Shown here: one piece after another, positions 1 through 7,271 of the stretch | Layout: each line of letters opens with the position of its first letter | Position numbering within the stretch: the first letter of the stretch is position 1 | Source of the DNA: Oscillospiraceae bacterium | GTDB lineage: Bacteria; Bacillota; Clostridia; Oscillospirales; Oscillospiraceae | Length of the DNA: 8,287 bases | Reading direction: 5' to 3' | Assembly (NCBI GenBank): GCA_017936205.1 | Contig: JAGBGB010000265.1 | Location: 1 to 8,287 of the forward strand | The notes under the pieces: generated by a model | Seen by the model: the letters and a program-made list of their open reading frames with translations, nothing else | Databases searched by the model: none | Told to the model about the DNA's origin: nothing | Made by a program: the position numbers and the translations under genes

Positions 1-259
1 CAAGCACAACCGCAAGAAGCTGGAGGGGGATATAAAGCTTTAACAATCGAAGCCCCTGTTTTTTACACCCATTCTCATTCTTAACAAACAGTCCGGTCAG
101 GAAGGCAAACAGGGGCATATGGAAGCTGTAGATCATAGCATAGATCACATAGAGCCCAGGATATTTTTCAATCATGGGTTCAATCAAGTGACCCAGTATG
201 ACAAGATATATCAGAAAAAGCTTCAAATTGCAATAGCGAGCTTCTCTTATGGAAATCAT
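1..259 (-). CDS. Acyltransferase-3 family membrane O-acyltransferase (N-terminal part, runs off left edge)
   Basis: Partial gene; the first 86 codons are present and there is no stop before the edge. The start is the ATG at 257-259: AGGTGA (265-270) lies 5 bases upstream, an in-frame TGA lies five codons upstream, and the in-frame GTG three codons upstream overlaps the ribosome binding site. The protein begins MISIREARYCNLKLFLIYLV. Residues 13-30 form a first membrane helix containing GH (His24), and residues 37-58 form a second holding SFHMPLFAFLTG (His47). The N/K start, GH and SFHMPLF pattern is that of the acyltransferase_3 family (OafA / fucose 4-O-acetylase-like), multi-pass enzymes that transfer acyl groups to envelope glycans. 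What I infer is surface polysaccharide or sugar O-acetylation; the acceptor cannot be told. It is divergent from the large secreted protein at 408. I see no convincing promoter for it. Confidence 0.82.
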   Translation of the reverse strand, partial: MISIREARYCNLKLFLIYLVILGHLIEPMIEKYPGLYVIYAMIYSFHMPLFAFLTGLFVKNENGCKKQGLRLLKLYIPLQLLAVVL

Positions 260-342
260 GTTTATCACCTGTCAGTTAGAGTCGGAAAGCTGCATAGCGT
301 TACAAGGGATTTCAAAAATCACCCTTTAAAATGATACTTTCG

Positions 343-371
343 TTGACAAAAATTAGGGACAATGATATGAT
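343..371 (+). promoter_or_regulatory. Sigma-A type promoter of the large secreted protein gene
   Basis: A TTGACA -35 box (343-348) is followed by a 17-base spacer and a TATGAT -10 box (366-371). This is one mismatch from the vegetative consensus. Transcription would begin near 378, giving a leader of about 30 bases before the ATG at 408. A small inverted repeat, GTTC (373-376) and GAAC (381-384), sits at the predicted start point; it could be an operator or chance. Confidence 0.8.
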
Positions 372-407
372 AGTTCCATAGAACAATATCGGAAAGGATG
401 AACTACT

Positions 408-3400
408 ATGATACGAAAGAAGTCCCTTGTTGCGTTGCTTTTGCTATGCAGTATTCTGTTATCCGCCCTCCCGGCTACGGCTGCCACGAGCGGAAGGAGC
501 TTTACAGCCAAGGAGCTGTATCCTATGAACAAGCCCCTTGCAGAAATGCCCAATACCTTCGAGGCATGGCTGTACTTCCCTGCTACGATGGATGCAGCCA
601 AACGAGGGGGCGTCATTATGGGCAATTACTATGAGGGATCCAGAGAGACCATTAGCTTTGAGATCTATTCCAACGGCAATCCCCGCTTATACTATACAGA
701 GTCTTCCGGGAAAGCCACCAGTCTGATTTTCAGAAAGGCAAATGTATACAGTGGTGCGTGGACTCATGTTGCCATTGTACGGGATCCCGCTGCCGGAGTT
801 GCTCACTGTTATCTGAACGGACAGCTTGTCGAAACCGCTGCTTTGACTGTATCTGACTTCGTTCCAGCTGACGCCCTTGTTTTAGGCGGTGATTATCGGA
901 ACGGCAACGGGCAATACTTTAAGGGTCAGCTTCGCTCTGTGGCTGTTTACGCAGAAAGCCGCAGCCGAGAACAAATACAGGCAGATCAAAACACCTTCGG
1001 CGGCGGCTTCCCTCTGGCCGCATGGGATGTAAGCACCTCAGCCAACAGCTACACAGATCTAAGCGGAAACGGTCATGATGTAGCTCTGTCAAGCATAGGA
1101 AGAACATTCCGAGCCGATCAGGTGAACTATGTTTGCAAAGAATTCCCTGCTGTGCCCAACACTGTGGAGGCATGGGTTTATTTCCCTGCTGACACCCCTG
1201 CTGCTACTCGCGGAGGAGTGATTCTCGGCAGCTACAATGATGGTGCAAAGGGCCTTCTTAGCTTCGAGATCTACACCGGCGGTAAGCCCCGAATGTATTA
1301 TATAGATGCAGAAGGTGTGGTTACAAATAAGATTTTCTCCTCCGTCAATGTGTATACAGGAAAATGGACCCATGTTGCCATTGTCCGAGATGCTACTGCA
1401 GGAATGCTCCACTGCTATGTTGACGGCGTCTTAGCAGAAAGTCAGCCTGCAACCGTTGCGGACTACGTTCCCTCTAAGAGTCTTGTGTTGGGTGGAGATC
1501 GACGGAGCGGAAACAGCCAGTATTTCAAAGGGCAGCTCCGTTCTGTAGCTCTGTATTCCGATGCTCGCACGCAAGCAGAAATTCAGGGTGATATGAGCAC
1601 TCTGAACAACGGGGATCCTCTGGCAGTGTGGGATACCAGAGCAACAGCCTCTTCCCATTATGACCGGAGCGGAAACGATTATCACATCAACCTGTCCCCT
1701 GTGGGGCTAAGCTTTTTGGCAAACGAAACCTATGAGGTAAGCAAGCCCTTCTCCACTCTGCCTAAAACGGTAGAGGCGTGGGTGCACTTTCCCACAAGCA
1801 CACCCTCGACTAACAGAGGTGGTGTCATCCTCGGAAATTATCATGGTGGAGGAAGGAAGCTGTTCAGCTTCGAGATCTACAACAATGGGAAACCAAGGAT
1901 CTACTTTGTAGACGGCAATGGCACGGTCACTGACAAGCTGTTTTCAAATGTGAATGTATATACCGGGCAATGGACCCATGTGGCTGTTACCATAGATTCC
2001 TCTGCAGGAAAGGCAGACTGCTACATCAACGGCGCTTTAGCGCAAAGCATTCAGCTCACAGTCCCTAACTTCGTTCCCGAGAAAGCACTTATGGTAGGTG
2101 GAGATCCCCGTAGTGGGAATGCCCAGTATTTCAAGGGTCAGATTCGTTCTGTTTCTGTGTTTTCCCAGATTCGCAGTGCGGACGAGATCATGAATGATCG
2201 ATACACATTAGGGAAAAGCGATGCCCTTGCTGCATGGGATTTGAGCAAGTCTGCTAACAGCTATACCGATCTCAGCGGAAATGCCTATCATCTGAATCTG
2301 GATTCTACCTGGATCAAGGAAAAGGAGCCTGTTTCCGGCTATGACTATACCTTCGCTGTTGTGGGAGACACCCAAGTCGTGACCTATAAGGACAGTCTGA
2401 ACGGCACAAAGAATCTAAACAAGATCTATGACTGGATCGTGTCCCAGAAGGATGCTCAGAATATCCAATATGTTATGGGCTTAGGGGATATTACAGAGCG
2501 GCAGACCGTGGACGGAGAGTGGACACTGGCTCTGAATGCCATTAACAAGCTCAACGGAGTGGTTCCCTATTCTCTGGTTCGAGGGAATCACGACAACGCA
2601 GGGAAAATGAATGAATACTTCGGGGATCCTTCCAAATCCCCCTATAGCAGTAGCTACGAAGGCAGCTATAAGGGCAGTGTGGTAAATACATGGCGAACCA
2701 TCACTGTCGGAAAAAATCAAATCCCCTACCTGATCCTGTGTCTGGACTTTGGTATGCCGGACGATGTTTTAGCTTGGGCAGATCAGATCATCACAGAGCA
2801 TCCTCATCATAATGTGATCATTACCACCCATGCTTATATGTATCGAGACGGAACCACTCTGGACAGCGGTGATGTATGCCCTCCCTCTATTTACAGTGCC
2901 AACCTAAATAACGGAGATCAGGTTTGGGAGAAATTTATTAAAAAGCATCAAAATATCTCTCTGGTTCTTAGCGGACATGATCCCAGCGCACAGATCGCAG
3001 TGGCACAGGAAAGAGGAACCTATGGGAATGTGATCACCCAGATGCTCATTGATCCTCAAGGTGTGGATACAAGCGTTCTGACCGGTGCTGTAGCTCTGTT
3101 CCACTTCAGTGAGGACGGACGGAAGCTCAGTGTGGAATACTATTCTACCATTCAGGAGCGATATTTCATGTCCTCCAATCAGTTTGAACTGGATGTACAT
3201 GTAGTTGAGCCTGTTTTAGATCAGAGCATCACTATGGGACATTCTCTGAATCTGGCAAGCGACATTTTGGTGAATTATGTGATCCCTGCAAGCCAATTGG
3301 AGCAGTATGACAGCTTCTTCTTGGATTGTGAGGTTCCCAGCTATGAAGGCTCCGAGCTCAACAGCAATGTGATCCACAGACTGCAGCCGGAGCTGAAGGG

Positions 3401-4142
3401 AGACCGCTATTACTTCACTATGAGAGGGCTATTTGCGACGCAGATGAATGATGTCCTGCACGCAACCCTGCACATGAGCAAGGACGGGATAGAGTATATT
3501 TCCACAACCGATTCCTACAGTATTGCTACCTATGCCTATAATCAGCTTAATAAGGAAGGCTCTGCAGATTCCCTGAGAAAGCTGTGCTCCGATCTGCTTC
3601 GGTACGGCACCGCAGCACAGATCTGGAAGGGCTATCGATTGGATCACCTTGCATCAGCAAATATGACCGAAGCACATAAGAGCTATTTGACGGATCTGAA
3701 CAGTGTTCGTTTCAACAGCAACAAGGACACACTGAAGGATCTGACAGATCCCACCATTACATGGTACGGAAAGGCTCTGAGCTTGGAGAATAAGGTCGTC
3801 ATTCGCTTTGTATTCAACACAGCCAAATATACAGGCAGCATCAGCGATCTAACGCTCCGCATTTCTTACAAGGATGCCTCCGGGAAAACCATTACTCAGG
3901 TTCTCACCGAAGCAGAGAAGTATTCTGCCGGAAGCAGCTATTATGCCTTTGATGTAGATGTGCTGACTGCAGCACAAATGCGTACTGTGGTATCTGCGGC
4001 GGTCTATGCCAAGGGAGTTCGCCTGTCCCAGACCACGCAGTACAGCATCGACACCTATGGCAACAACAAGAGCGGCACACTGCTGACGCTCTGTCAAGCT
4101 ATGGTAGCATACGGAGATTCTGCAGCAGCGTACTTCAAATAA
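408..4142 (+). CDS. Secreted multidomain protein: triple LamG repeats, calcineurin-like metallophosphoesterase, duplicated C-terminal domain
   Basis: 1244 residues. AAAGGA (393-398) lies 9 bases before the ATG. Residues 1-25 are a signal peptide: IRKK, a Leu-rich core, then a likely cut after ALPATA or one residue earlier. Residues 31-636 are three concanavalin-like LamG domains with landmarks EAWLYFP, WTHVAIVRD and QYFKGQLRSV. Residues about 645-925 are a calcineurin-like metallophosphoesterase: GDTQ (653-656), GLGDITE (691-697), GNHD (726-729), TTHAY (806-810) and SGHD (855-858). Residues about 932-1243 hold two divergent copies of one domain. No LPXTG motif, dockerin, SLH domain or C-terminal membrane helix is seen, so it is probably released or held by its domains. 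By family, LamG modules bind glycans and the phosphoesterase hydrolyses phosphodiesters or phosphomonoesters using two metals. I infer action on a surface or host glycoconjugate; the substrate is unknown. It appears monocistronic. Confidence 0.9.
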   Translation: MIRKKSLVALLLLCSILLSALPATAATSGRSFTAKELYPMNKPLAEMPNTFEAWLYFPATMDAAKRGGVIMGNYYEGSRETISFEIYSNGNPRLYYTESSGKATSLIFRKANVYSGAWTHVAIVRDPAAGVAHCYLNGQLVETAALTVSDFVPADALVLGGDYRNGNGQYFKGQLRSVAVYAESRSREQIQADQNTFGGGFPLAAWDVSTSANSYTDLSGNGHDVALSSIGRTFRADQVNYVCKEFPAVPNTVEAWVYFPADTPAATRGGVILGSYNDGAKGLLSFEIYTGGKPRMYYIDAEGVVTNKIFSSVNVYTGKWTHVAIVRDATAGMLHCYVDGVLAESQPATVADYVPSKSLVLGGDRRSGNSQYFKGQLRSVALYSDARTQAEIQGDMSTLNNGDPLAVWDTRATASSHYDRSGNDYHINLSPVGLSFLANETYEVSKPFSTLPKTVEAWVHFPTSTPSTNRGGVILGNYHGGGRKLFSFEIYNNGKPRIYFVDGNGTVTDKLFSNVNVYTGQWTHVAVTIDSSAGKADCYINGALAQSIQLTVPNFVPEKALMVGGDPRSGNAQYFKGQIRSVSVFSQIRSADEIMNDRYTLGKSDALAAWDLSKSANSYTDLSGNAYHLNLDSTWIKEKEPVSGYDYTFAVVGDTQVVTYKDSLNGTKNLNKIYDWIVSQKDAQNIQYVMGLGDITERQTVDGEWTLALNAINKLNGVVPYSLVRGNHDNAGKMNEYFGDPSKSPYSSSYEGSYKGSVVNTWRTITVGKNQIPYLILCLDFGMPDDVLAWADQIITEHPHHNVIITTHAYMYRDGTTLDSGDVCPPSIYSANLNNGDQVWEKFIKKHQNISLVLSGHDPSAQIAVAQERGTYGNVITQMLIDPQGVDTSVLTGAVALFHFSEDGRKLSVEYYSTIQERYFMSSNQFELDVHVVEPVLDQSITMGHSLNLASDILVNYVIPASQLEQYDSFFLDCEVPSYEGSELNSNVIHRLQPELKGDRYYFTMRGLFATQMNDVLHATLHMSKDGIEYISTTDSYSIATYAYNQLNKEGSADSLRKLCSDLLRYGTAAQIWKGYRLDHLASANMTEAHKSYLTDLNSVRFNSNKDTLKDLTDPTITWYGKALSLENKVVIRFVFNTAKYTGSISDLTLRISYKDASGKTITQVLTEAEKYSAGSSYYAFDVDVLTAAQMRTVVSAAVYAKGVRLSQTTQYSIDTYGNNKSGTLLTLCQAMVAYGDSAAAYFK
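498..2315 (+). repeat. Three tandem LamG-like domain repeats of exactly 202 codons
   Basis: Within the secreted protein, residues 31-232, 233-434 and 435-636 are three copies of a LamG-like jelly-roll unit, each 606 bases long. Landmarks repeat without any gap. EAW falls at residues 52, 254 and 456. The W of WTHVA falls at 118, 320 and 522. The Y of QYFKGQ falls at 170, 372 and 574. The G of the SGN motif falls at 220, 422 and 624. By eye the copies are roughly half identical in protein, while their DNA has diverged except for short stretches. The constant length points to internal tandem duplication followed by purifying selection. Confidence 0.88.
3201..4136 (+). repeat. Duplicated C-terminal domain (two divergent copies)
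   Basis: Within the secreted protein, residues about 932-1073 and 1109-1243 align as two copies of one module. ITMGHSLNL (941-949) matches ITWYGKALSL (1117-1126). YYFTMRGLFATQM (1001-1013) matches YYAFDVDVLTAAQM (1178-1191). TDSYSIATYAYN (1034-1045) matches TTQYSIDTYGNN (1209-1220). LCSDLLRYGTAA (1059-1070) matches LCQAMVAYGDSAA (1228-1240). The offset is a constant 177 residues through the first half, then shrinks to 169 by small deletions. I do not recognise a named family. Similar tails occur, as far as I recall, on secreted proteins of gut Clostridia, which suggests an attachment or structural role. Confidence 0.72.
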
Positions 4143-4159
4143 ACCTCAGTGCTAAATAG

Positions 4160-4196
4160 CAGGGGCTGCCTCACAAGCATGTTGAGGCAGCCCCTG
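4160..4196. terminator. Strong hairpin between convergent genes, likely bidirectional terminator
   Basis: A perfect 14-base-pair stem (CAGGGGCTGCCTCA at 4160-4173 with TGAGGCAGCCCCTG at 4183-4196) encloses a 9-base loop. It begins 17 bases after the stop of the secreted protein gene and ends 29 bases before the stop of the MATE gene on the other strand. Position and stem argue for termination of both genes. Neither side carries a good run of T on the exiting strand, so intrinsic termination may be incomplete. Confidence 0.7.
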
Positions 4197-4225
4197 TTGG
4201 TATAGTAAGATGTTGGGGAATCCCC

Positions 4226-5596
4226 TCAGGCACGATCCAGCCAGTGTTTTCTGCGGAAGCGGAGGTCAAAGAAGAGGCTACGAACTGCCCAAGACAGCCA
4301 CTGTGCGATCCAAATGCCCCACAGCCCAAGACCTGCAGGAATGGCAAGAGCATAGCCCAATGCAATGCTAATGACCCAGAGCACAGCAAGTGATACGATG
4401 GAAGGGTATGCCGAGTCCCCTCCTGCCCGCAGGGTAAAAGGCAGGGTGTTTGACATCGGTGCAAACAGGATCAAGGACGGAATACTGTACAGCAATAGCT
4501 GCTTTGCCATCGCATAGGCTTCTGCCGTGGGATGGAAGCGATTGAGGAGCACAGGCAGCAGAGGCACAAATACCAGGCAGGACAGCACCATGAGCACCGT
4601 GGCTAATTGATTGCAGCGTTTCCCATAAGTATAGGCTTCCTCTTTCTTCCCCGCACCGATACACTTCCCTACTACGGTTACAGCCAGATTTCCCGCAGAT
4701 AGAGAGGCAGTGGTAAATACCGTCAGGACAGAATTGGCAATGGTATGGGTACTGATGGCAGAGGTTCCCAGAGGAACCATGTACATTTTGGAGGTGAGAT
4801 TTCCGACAGAAATGCAGATCTGCTCCAAGCCAAAGGGAAGACTGACTCGCATAGTTCGACCCAGCAGCTCCCTATCAAATCGAAAGAGTCGGAAGAAGCT
4901 CATTTTCACAGGCGGTTTCCAGTAGAGCAGCAGGATCACAGTCAAGGCAGTTCCCACAAAGCGAGCAAGGATCAACGCCCACACACTGCCCTGAATATCC
5001 ATATCCAGCACATTCAGGAACAGTACACTAAAGAGGAAATATGCCAGATTGATCACAATGCTCAGAACCAGGCAGCGCTTCGACTCCCCCAAACCACGGA
5101 GAATAGCAAAGCCCGCTGTATAGACAGTAAAAATCAAAATAGACCATACACTGCCGGATAAATAGATCCTCGCCTTCTCCAAGACCAAGGGATCTGCATC
5201 TGCGTACAGCAGCTTTAGGATCCCCTCCGGGAATAATAATAGAGGCGCACTGATCACCATCCCCACCAGAACCGTCAGGAAGAAGCCTGTACTGATGGCT
5301 CGCTTCAAGCGCTCCTCGTCCCGACCTCCCCAGCACTGGGCAACGATTACCGAAGCTCCTGCACTGATCCCTGTAAAAAAACAGACCATTAAGCCCGTAA
5401 CAGGCCCCACCAGAGCAACAGCTGCAATGGAAGTCTCCCCGTTCTTACTGATCAAGGCGGTGGTAAGCATACTAATCAGAGTAATCGATAAATTATCCAG
5501 TATTCCCGGGATCATAAGACGGAAGATCTCTCTCCATGTAAAGACCGAGCCAGACAAAGTCCTCGTCAGGTAGGCATCGATCCGTTTATTCCTCAT
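4226..5596 (-). CDS. MATE family multidrug/metabolite efflux transporter
   Basis: 456 residues, the usual length of the family. The ATG at 5594-5596 is chosen over the in-frame GTG at 5603-5605 because AGGTGA (5602-5607) lies 5 bases before the ATG and overlaps the GTG. About twelve hydrophobic helices are visible. In the second half, VGKCIGAGKKEEAYTYGKR matches the MATE loop signature. LRAGGDSAYPSIVSL, followed by GLGLWGIWIAQW and a basic tail, matches the typical MATE C-terminal region. The first half has GPVTGLMVCFFTGISAGASV and AQCWGGRDEERLKRAISTG, the equivalent loop of the N-lobe. By family these proteins export cationic drugs or metabolites in exchange for Na+ or H+. The substrate cannot be read here. 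It is transcribed alone, divergent from the glycosidase gene and convergent with the secreted protein gene. No regulator gene adjoins it. Confidence 0.92.
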   Translation of the reverse strand: MRNKRIDAYLTRTLSGSVFTWREIFRLMIPGILDNLSITLISMLTTALISKNGETSIAAVALVGPVTGLMVCFFTGISAGASVIVAQCWGGRDEERLKRAISTGFFLTVLVGMVISAPLLLFPEGILKLLYADADPLVLEKARIYLSGSVWSILIFTVYTAGFAILRGLGESKRCLVLSIVINLAYFLFSVLFLNVLDMDIQGSVWALILARFVGTALTVILLLYWKPPVKMSFFRLFRFDRELLGRTMRVSLPFGLEQICISVGNLTSKMYMVPLGTSAISTHTIANSVLTVFTTASLSAGNLAVTVVGKCIGAGKKEEAYTYGKRCNQLATVLMVLSCLVFVPLLPVLLNRFHPTAEAYAMAKQLLLYSIPSLILFAPMSNTLPFTLRAGGDSAYPSIVSLAVLWVISIALGYALAIPAGLGLWGIWIAQWLSWAVRSLFFDLRFRRKHWLDRA

Positions 5597-5632
5597 AATT
5601 CTCACCTACTACTTTCAGCATTGACAGTAGAA

Positions 5633-5661
5633 AGAATAGCAGTGATTCCGATCCTTGTCAA
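5633..5661 (-). promoter_or_regulatory. Promoter of the MATE transporter gene
   Basis: On the complementary strand, TTGACA (5656-5661) is followed by a 17-base spacer and TATTCT (5633-5638). The -35 box is perfect and the -10 box acceptable. Transcription would begin near 5626, giving a leader of about 30 bases. The leader contains short complementary segments, CTTTC/GAAAG and CTACT/AGTAG, too short to call a regulatory structure. Confidence 0.65.
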
Positions 5662-5721
5662 TAAGGCAGCGTAAATTTCTCTCTATTACCAATTTGATGC
5701 AAAAAATTCATACTTTGTTTG

Positions 5722-5750
5722 TTTACTTCTGACTTCATTTGTGGTATGAT
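5722..5750 (+). promoter_or_regulatory. Promoter of the phosphodiester glycosidase gene
   Basis: TTTACT (5722-5727), a 17-base spacer and TATGAT (5745-5750). The predicted transcript starts near 5757, about 50 bases before the coding region. Together with the MATE promoter it fills the divergent intergenic region 5597-5808. I see nothing else clear there apart from the ribosome binding site. Confidence 0.6.
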
Positions 5751-5794
5751 ATACGCTGAAAATTCATGTAACAGATTTTTGACCCTGATCCGAT

Positions 5795-5802
5795 AAAGGA
5801 GG
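5795..5802 (+). promoter_or_regulatory. Consensus ribosome binding site that places a non-ATG start
   Basis: AAAGGAGG is a perfect match to the 16S rRNA anti-Shine-Dalgarno sequence. It is followed by CGTTTT, then ATT (5809) and ATC (5812), which open the long frame of the glycosidase gene. No ATG, GTG, TTG or CTG exists in that frame until 5917, more than 110 bases away. An in-frame TAA (5794-5796) overlaps the start of this site, so the protein cannot begin further upstream. Confidence 0.8.
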
Positions 5803-5808
5803 CGTTTT

Positions 5809-7137
5809 ATTATCAATACCTTTGACCCCAATTCTCAGGCTGAAGAATACAGATACCACGGCAAAAGCAAGAGCAGCCGTAAGAAAAACAAAAAGGCAAA
5901 AAAGCCCTTTAGAGGGATGCGAATTGCTGCGATCATCCTCAGTGTGATCCTGTTCTTCGAAGCTTTGTATTGCTTCTTGGTATTTAGTAATATTCCAACT
6001 ATAAAGTATTGGAGAGAGCAATACATCTCCACAGCCCTGTCCACTATGAGCCACCACTGGCTGGCTGACTGGTTCCTTCCCAAATACATGGTAGATGACA
6101 TCCGTATGCGGAAGGAGCAGGCACAGCTCATGCAGGAGGATGATATCAGTCAGCGTCCTACCCCCACTACACCTACAGAGGCAGACCCCAATGCACCCAC
6201 AGAGGATCCTGCAGAGCCTACGAAGCCCACTGTCACCGTCCCCGGTGAGGATCCTGCCGAAACCGCTTTCTATGAGCTGTTCTGGGAACTGAATCGCAGC
6301 ACCTTCGAGAGCTATTTGGACGAGCATCCCGATGTTCTGAAGGACGGCTGGGAGAATATTTATATTAACGAAGCCGGCTTTGACGATGACGGTACATCCA
6401 TCTACACCAGCATGGGCGAGCAGGTTCTGGCATTGGATGCCAAGAATCAAATTCTATTGGTTCGTGTACAGGGAACCGGCTACCTTGGAATCCTTGCTAT
6501 CGGGAAGGATCCTGCACAGCTTCGCTGTGAGGCTTCCTCCGGTATCGGCAGCTACGGTCAGGACATCGGAACCATTTGTAAGAACTCTGATGCTCTTCTC
6601 GGCATTACAGGCAGCGGCTTCATAGATCCCCAAGGCAACGGCAACGGCGGTACAGTAGCAGGCTATACCGTATGTGAAGGTAAGTCCTACGGCACCCACT
6701 ATGCAGACCGTGGTGCGAAGCGGATCGAGTTGACTCAGGATAACCGTTTCTATATTGCCAACGCCTACTCCCCTGTTGCAAGCGATGTAACAGATGCGGT
6801 AGAATTCATGCCCGCACTTGTTGTTGACGGAAAGATGACCGTTGACGGATATAACGACTACAACGGGATCAACCCCAGAGCAGCGATCGGACAGTCTGCC
6901 CGTGGAGAGATCCTGATGCTGGTGATCGAAGGTCGACAAATCGGTCGTTCCATCGGTACGGATGTAGAGACCTGTGCCAAGATCCTCATGCGTCATGATG
7001 CCTATACCGCCATGAACTTAGACGGCGGCACCAGTGCTGTCATGTGGTACGACGGCGAATATGTCACCAAGTGCTCCAACGCAAATATCCAGTGCCGCTC
7101 CCTTCCCAACGCTTGGGTATACGGAAATTACGAATAA
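5809..7137 (+). CDS. Membrane-anchored NAGPA-type phosphodiester glycosidase, apparent AUU/AUC start
   Basis: 442 residues if initiated at ATT 5809 (441 from ATC 5812). The first ATG in frame, at 5917, has AGAGGG touching it and no usable spacing. The extra 36 codons read as a normal cytoplasmic tail: NTFDPNSQAEEYRYHGKSKS, then a Lys-rich stretch. Residues about 39-61 are a membrane helix, giving a type II topology. A Pro/Thr-rich linker spans about 115-150. The outer domain is NAGPA-like (phosphodiester glycosidase, PF09992 family): LLGITGSGF (263-271), GNGNGGTVAGY (276-286), NPRAAIGQ (355-362), VIEGRQIGRSIG (372-383) and NLDGGTSAVMWYDG (403-416). Human NAGPA removes GlcNAc from a phosphodiester. 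Bacterial relatives are linked to exopolysaccharide and wall polymers, so I infer cleavage of a sugar phosphodiester at the cell surface. It ends in a strong terminator and appears monocistronic. Confidence 0.87.
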   Translation: MINTFDPNSQAEEYRYHGKSKSSRKKNKKAKKPFRGMRIAAIILSVILFFEALYCFLVFSNIPTIKYWREQYISTALSTMSHHWLADWFLPKYMVDDIRMRKEQAQLMQEDDISQRPTPTTPTEADPNAPTEDPAEPTKPTVTVPGEDPAETAFYELFWELNRSTFESYLDEHPDVLKDGWENIYINEAGFDDDGTSIYTSMGEQVLALDAKNQILLVRVQGTGYLGILAIGKDPAQLRCEASSGIGSYGQDIGTICKNSDALLGITGSGFIDPQGNGNGGTVAGYTVCEGKSYGTHYADRGAKRIELTQDNRFYIANAYSPVASDVTDAVEFMPALVVDGKMTVDGYNDYNGINPRAAIGQSARGEILMLVIEGRQIGRSIGTDVETCAKILMRHDAYTAMNLDGGTSAVMWYDGEYVTKCSNANIQCRSLPNAWVYGNYE

Positions 7138-7143
7138 AACAAG

Positions 7144-7184
7144 AGAATCTGCTGTAAAATCCCATTTACGGCAGATTCTTTTTT
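7144..7184 (+). terminator. Rho-independent terminator of the glycosidase gene
   Basis: A 15-base-pair stem (7144-7158 with 7165-7179, one G-U pair) with a six-base loop is followed at once by six T residues (7179-7184). It starts seven bases after the stop codon at 7137 and separates this gene from the next promoter ten bases downstream. Confidence 0.92.
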
Positions 7185-7193
7185 ACAATGCCG

Positions 7194-7222
7194 TTGACAA
7201 TTGGACTTGCTTTTTGTATAAT
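7194..7222 (+). promoter_or_regulatory. Consensus promoter of the NifU-like / GGGtGRT operon
   Basis: TTGACA (7194-7199), a spacer of exactly 17 bases and TATAAT (7217-7222): both boxes match the vegetative sigma factor consensus perfectly. The T-rich spacer end (TTTTTG) may help melting. The predicted start is near 7229, leaving a leader of about 78 bases. Such a promoter predicts strong, largely constitutive transcription. Confidence 0.9.
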
Positions 7223-7271
7223 AAGGATAGAATTTGCGAAGTATGGATTTTTGCAGGTTCCACGGAATTTA

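Noticed and set aside
119..334. 71-codon plus-strand open frame at the left end
   Set aside because: Most of it is the complement of the acyltransferase N-terminus, and no ribosome binding site precedes it.
398..634. Alternative start ATG at 398 opening a 78-codon frame
   Set aside because: It overlaps the ribosome binding site of the secreted protein and runs out of frame with its signal peptide. It encodes no recognisable sequence.
4745..5161. 138-codon plus-strand open frame inside the MATE gene
   Set aside because: It is antisense to clear MATE motifs. Its Gln/His/Lys-rich composition is typical of a complement of hydrophobic codons.
5621..5626. Plus-strand TTGACA in the divergent intergenic region
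   Set aside because: At a 16-18 base spacing there is no -10 box (GATTCC or similar), so it is not a convincing promoter; the one at 5722-5750 is better.
5764..6450. 228-codon minus-strand open frame opposite the glycosidase gene
   Set aside because: It is the shadow of a recognised NAGPA-family gene. Its translation is Cys/Leu-rich with no domain pattern, and it overlaps that gene's ribosome binding site and start.
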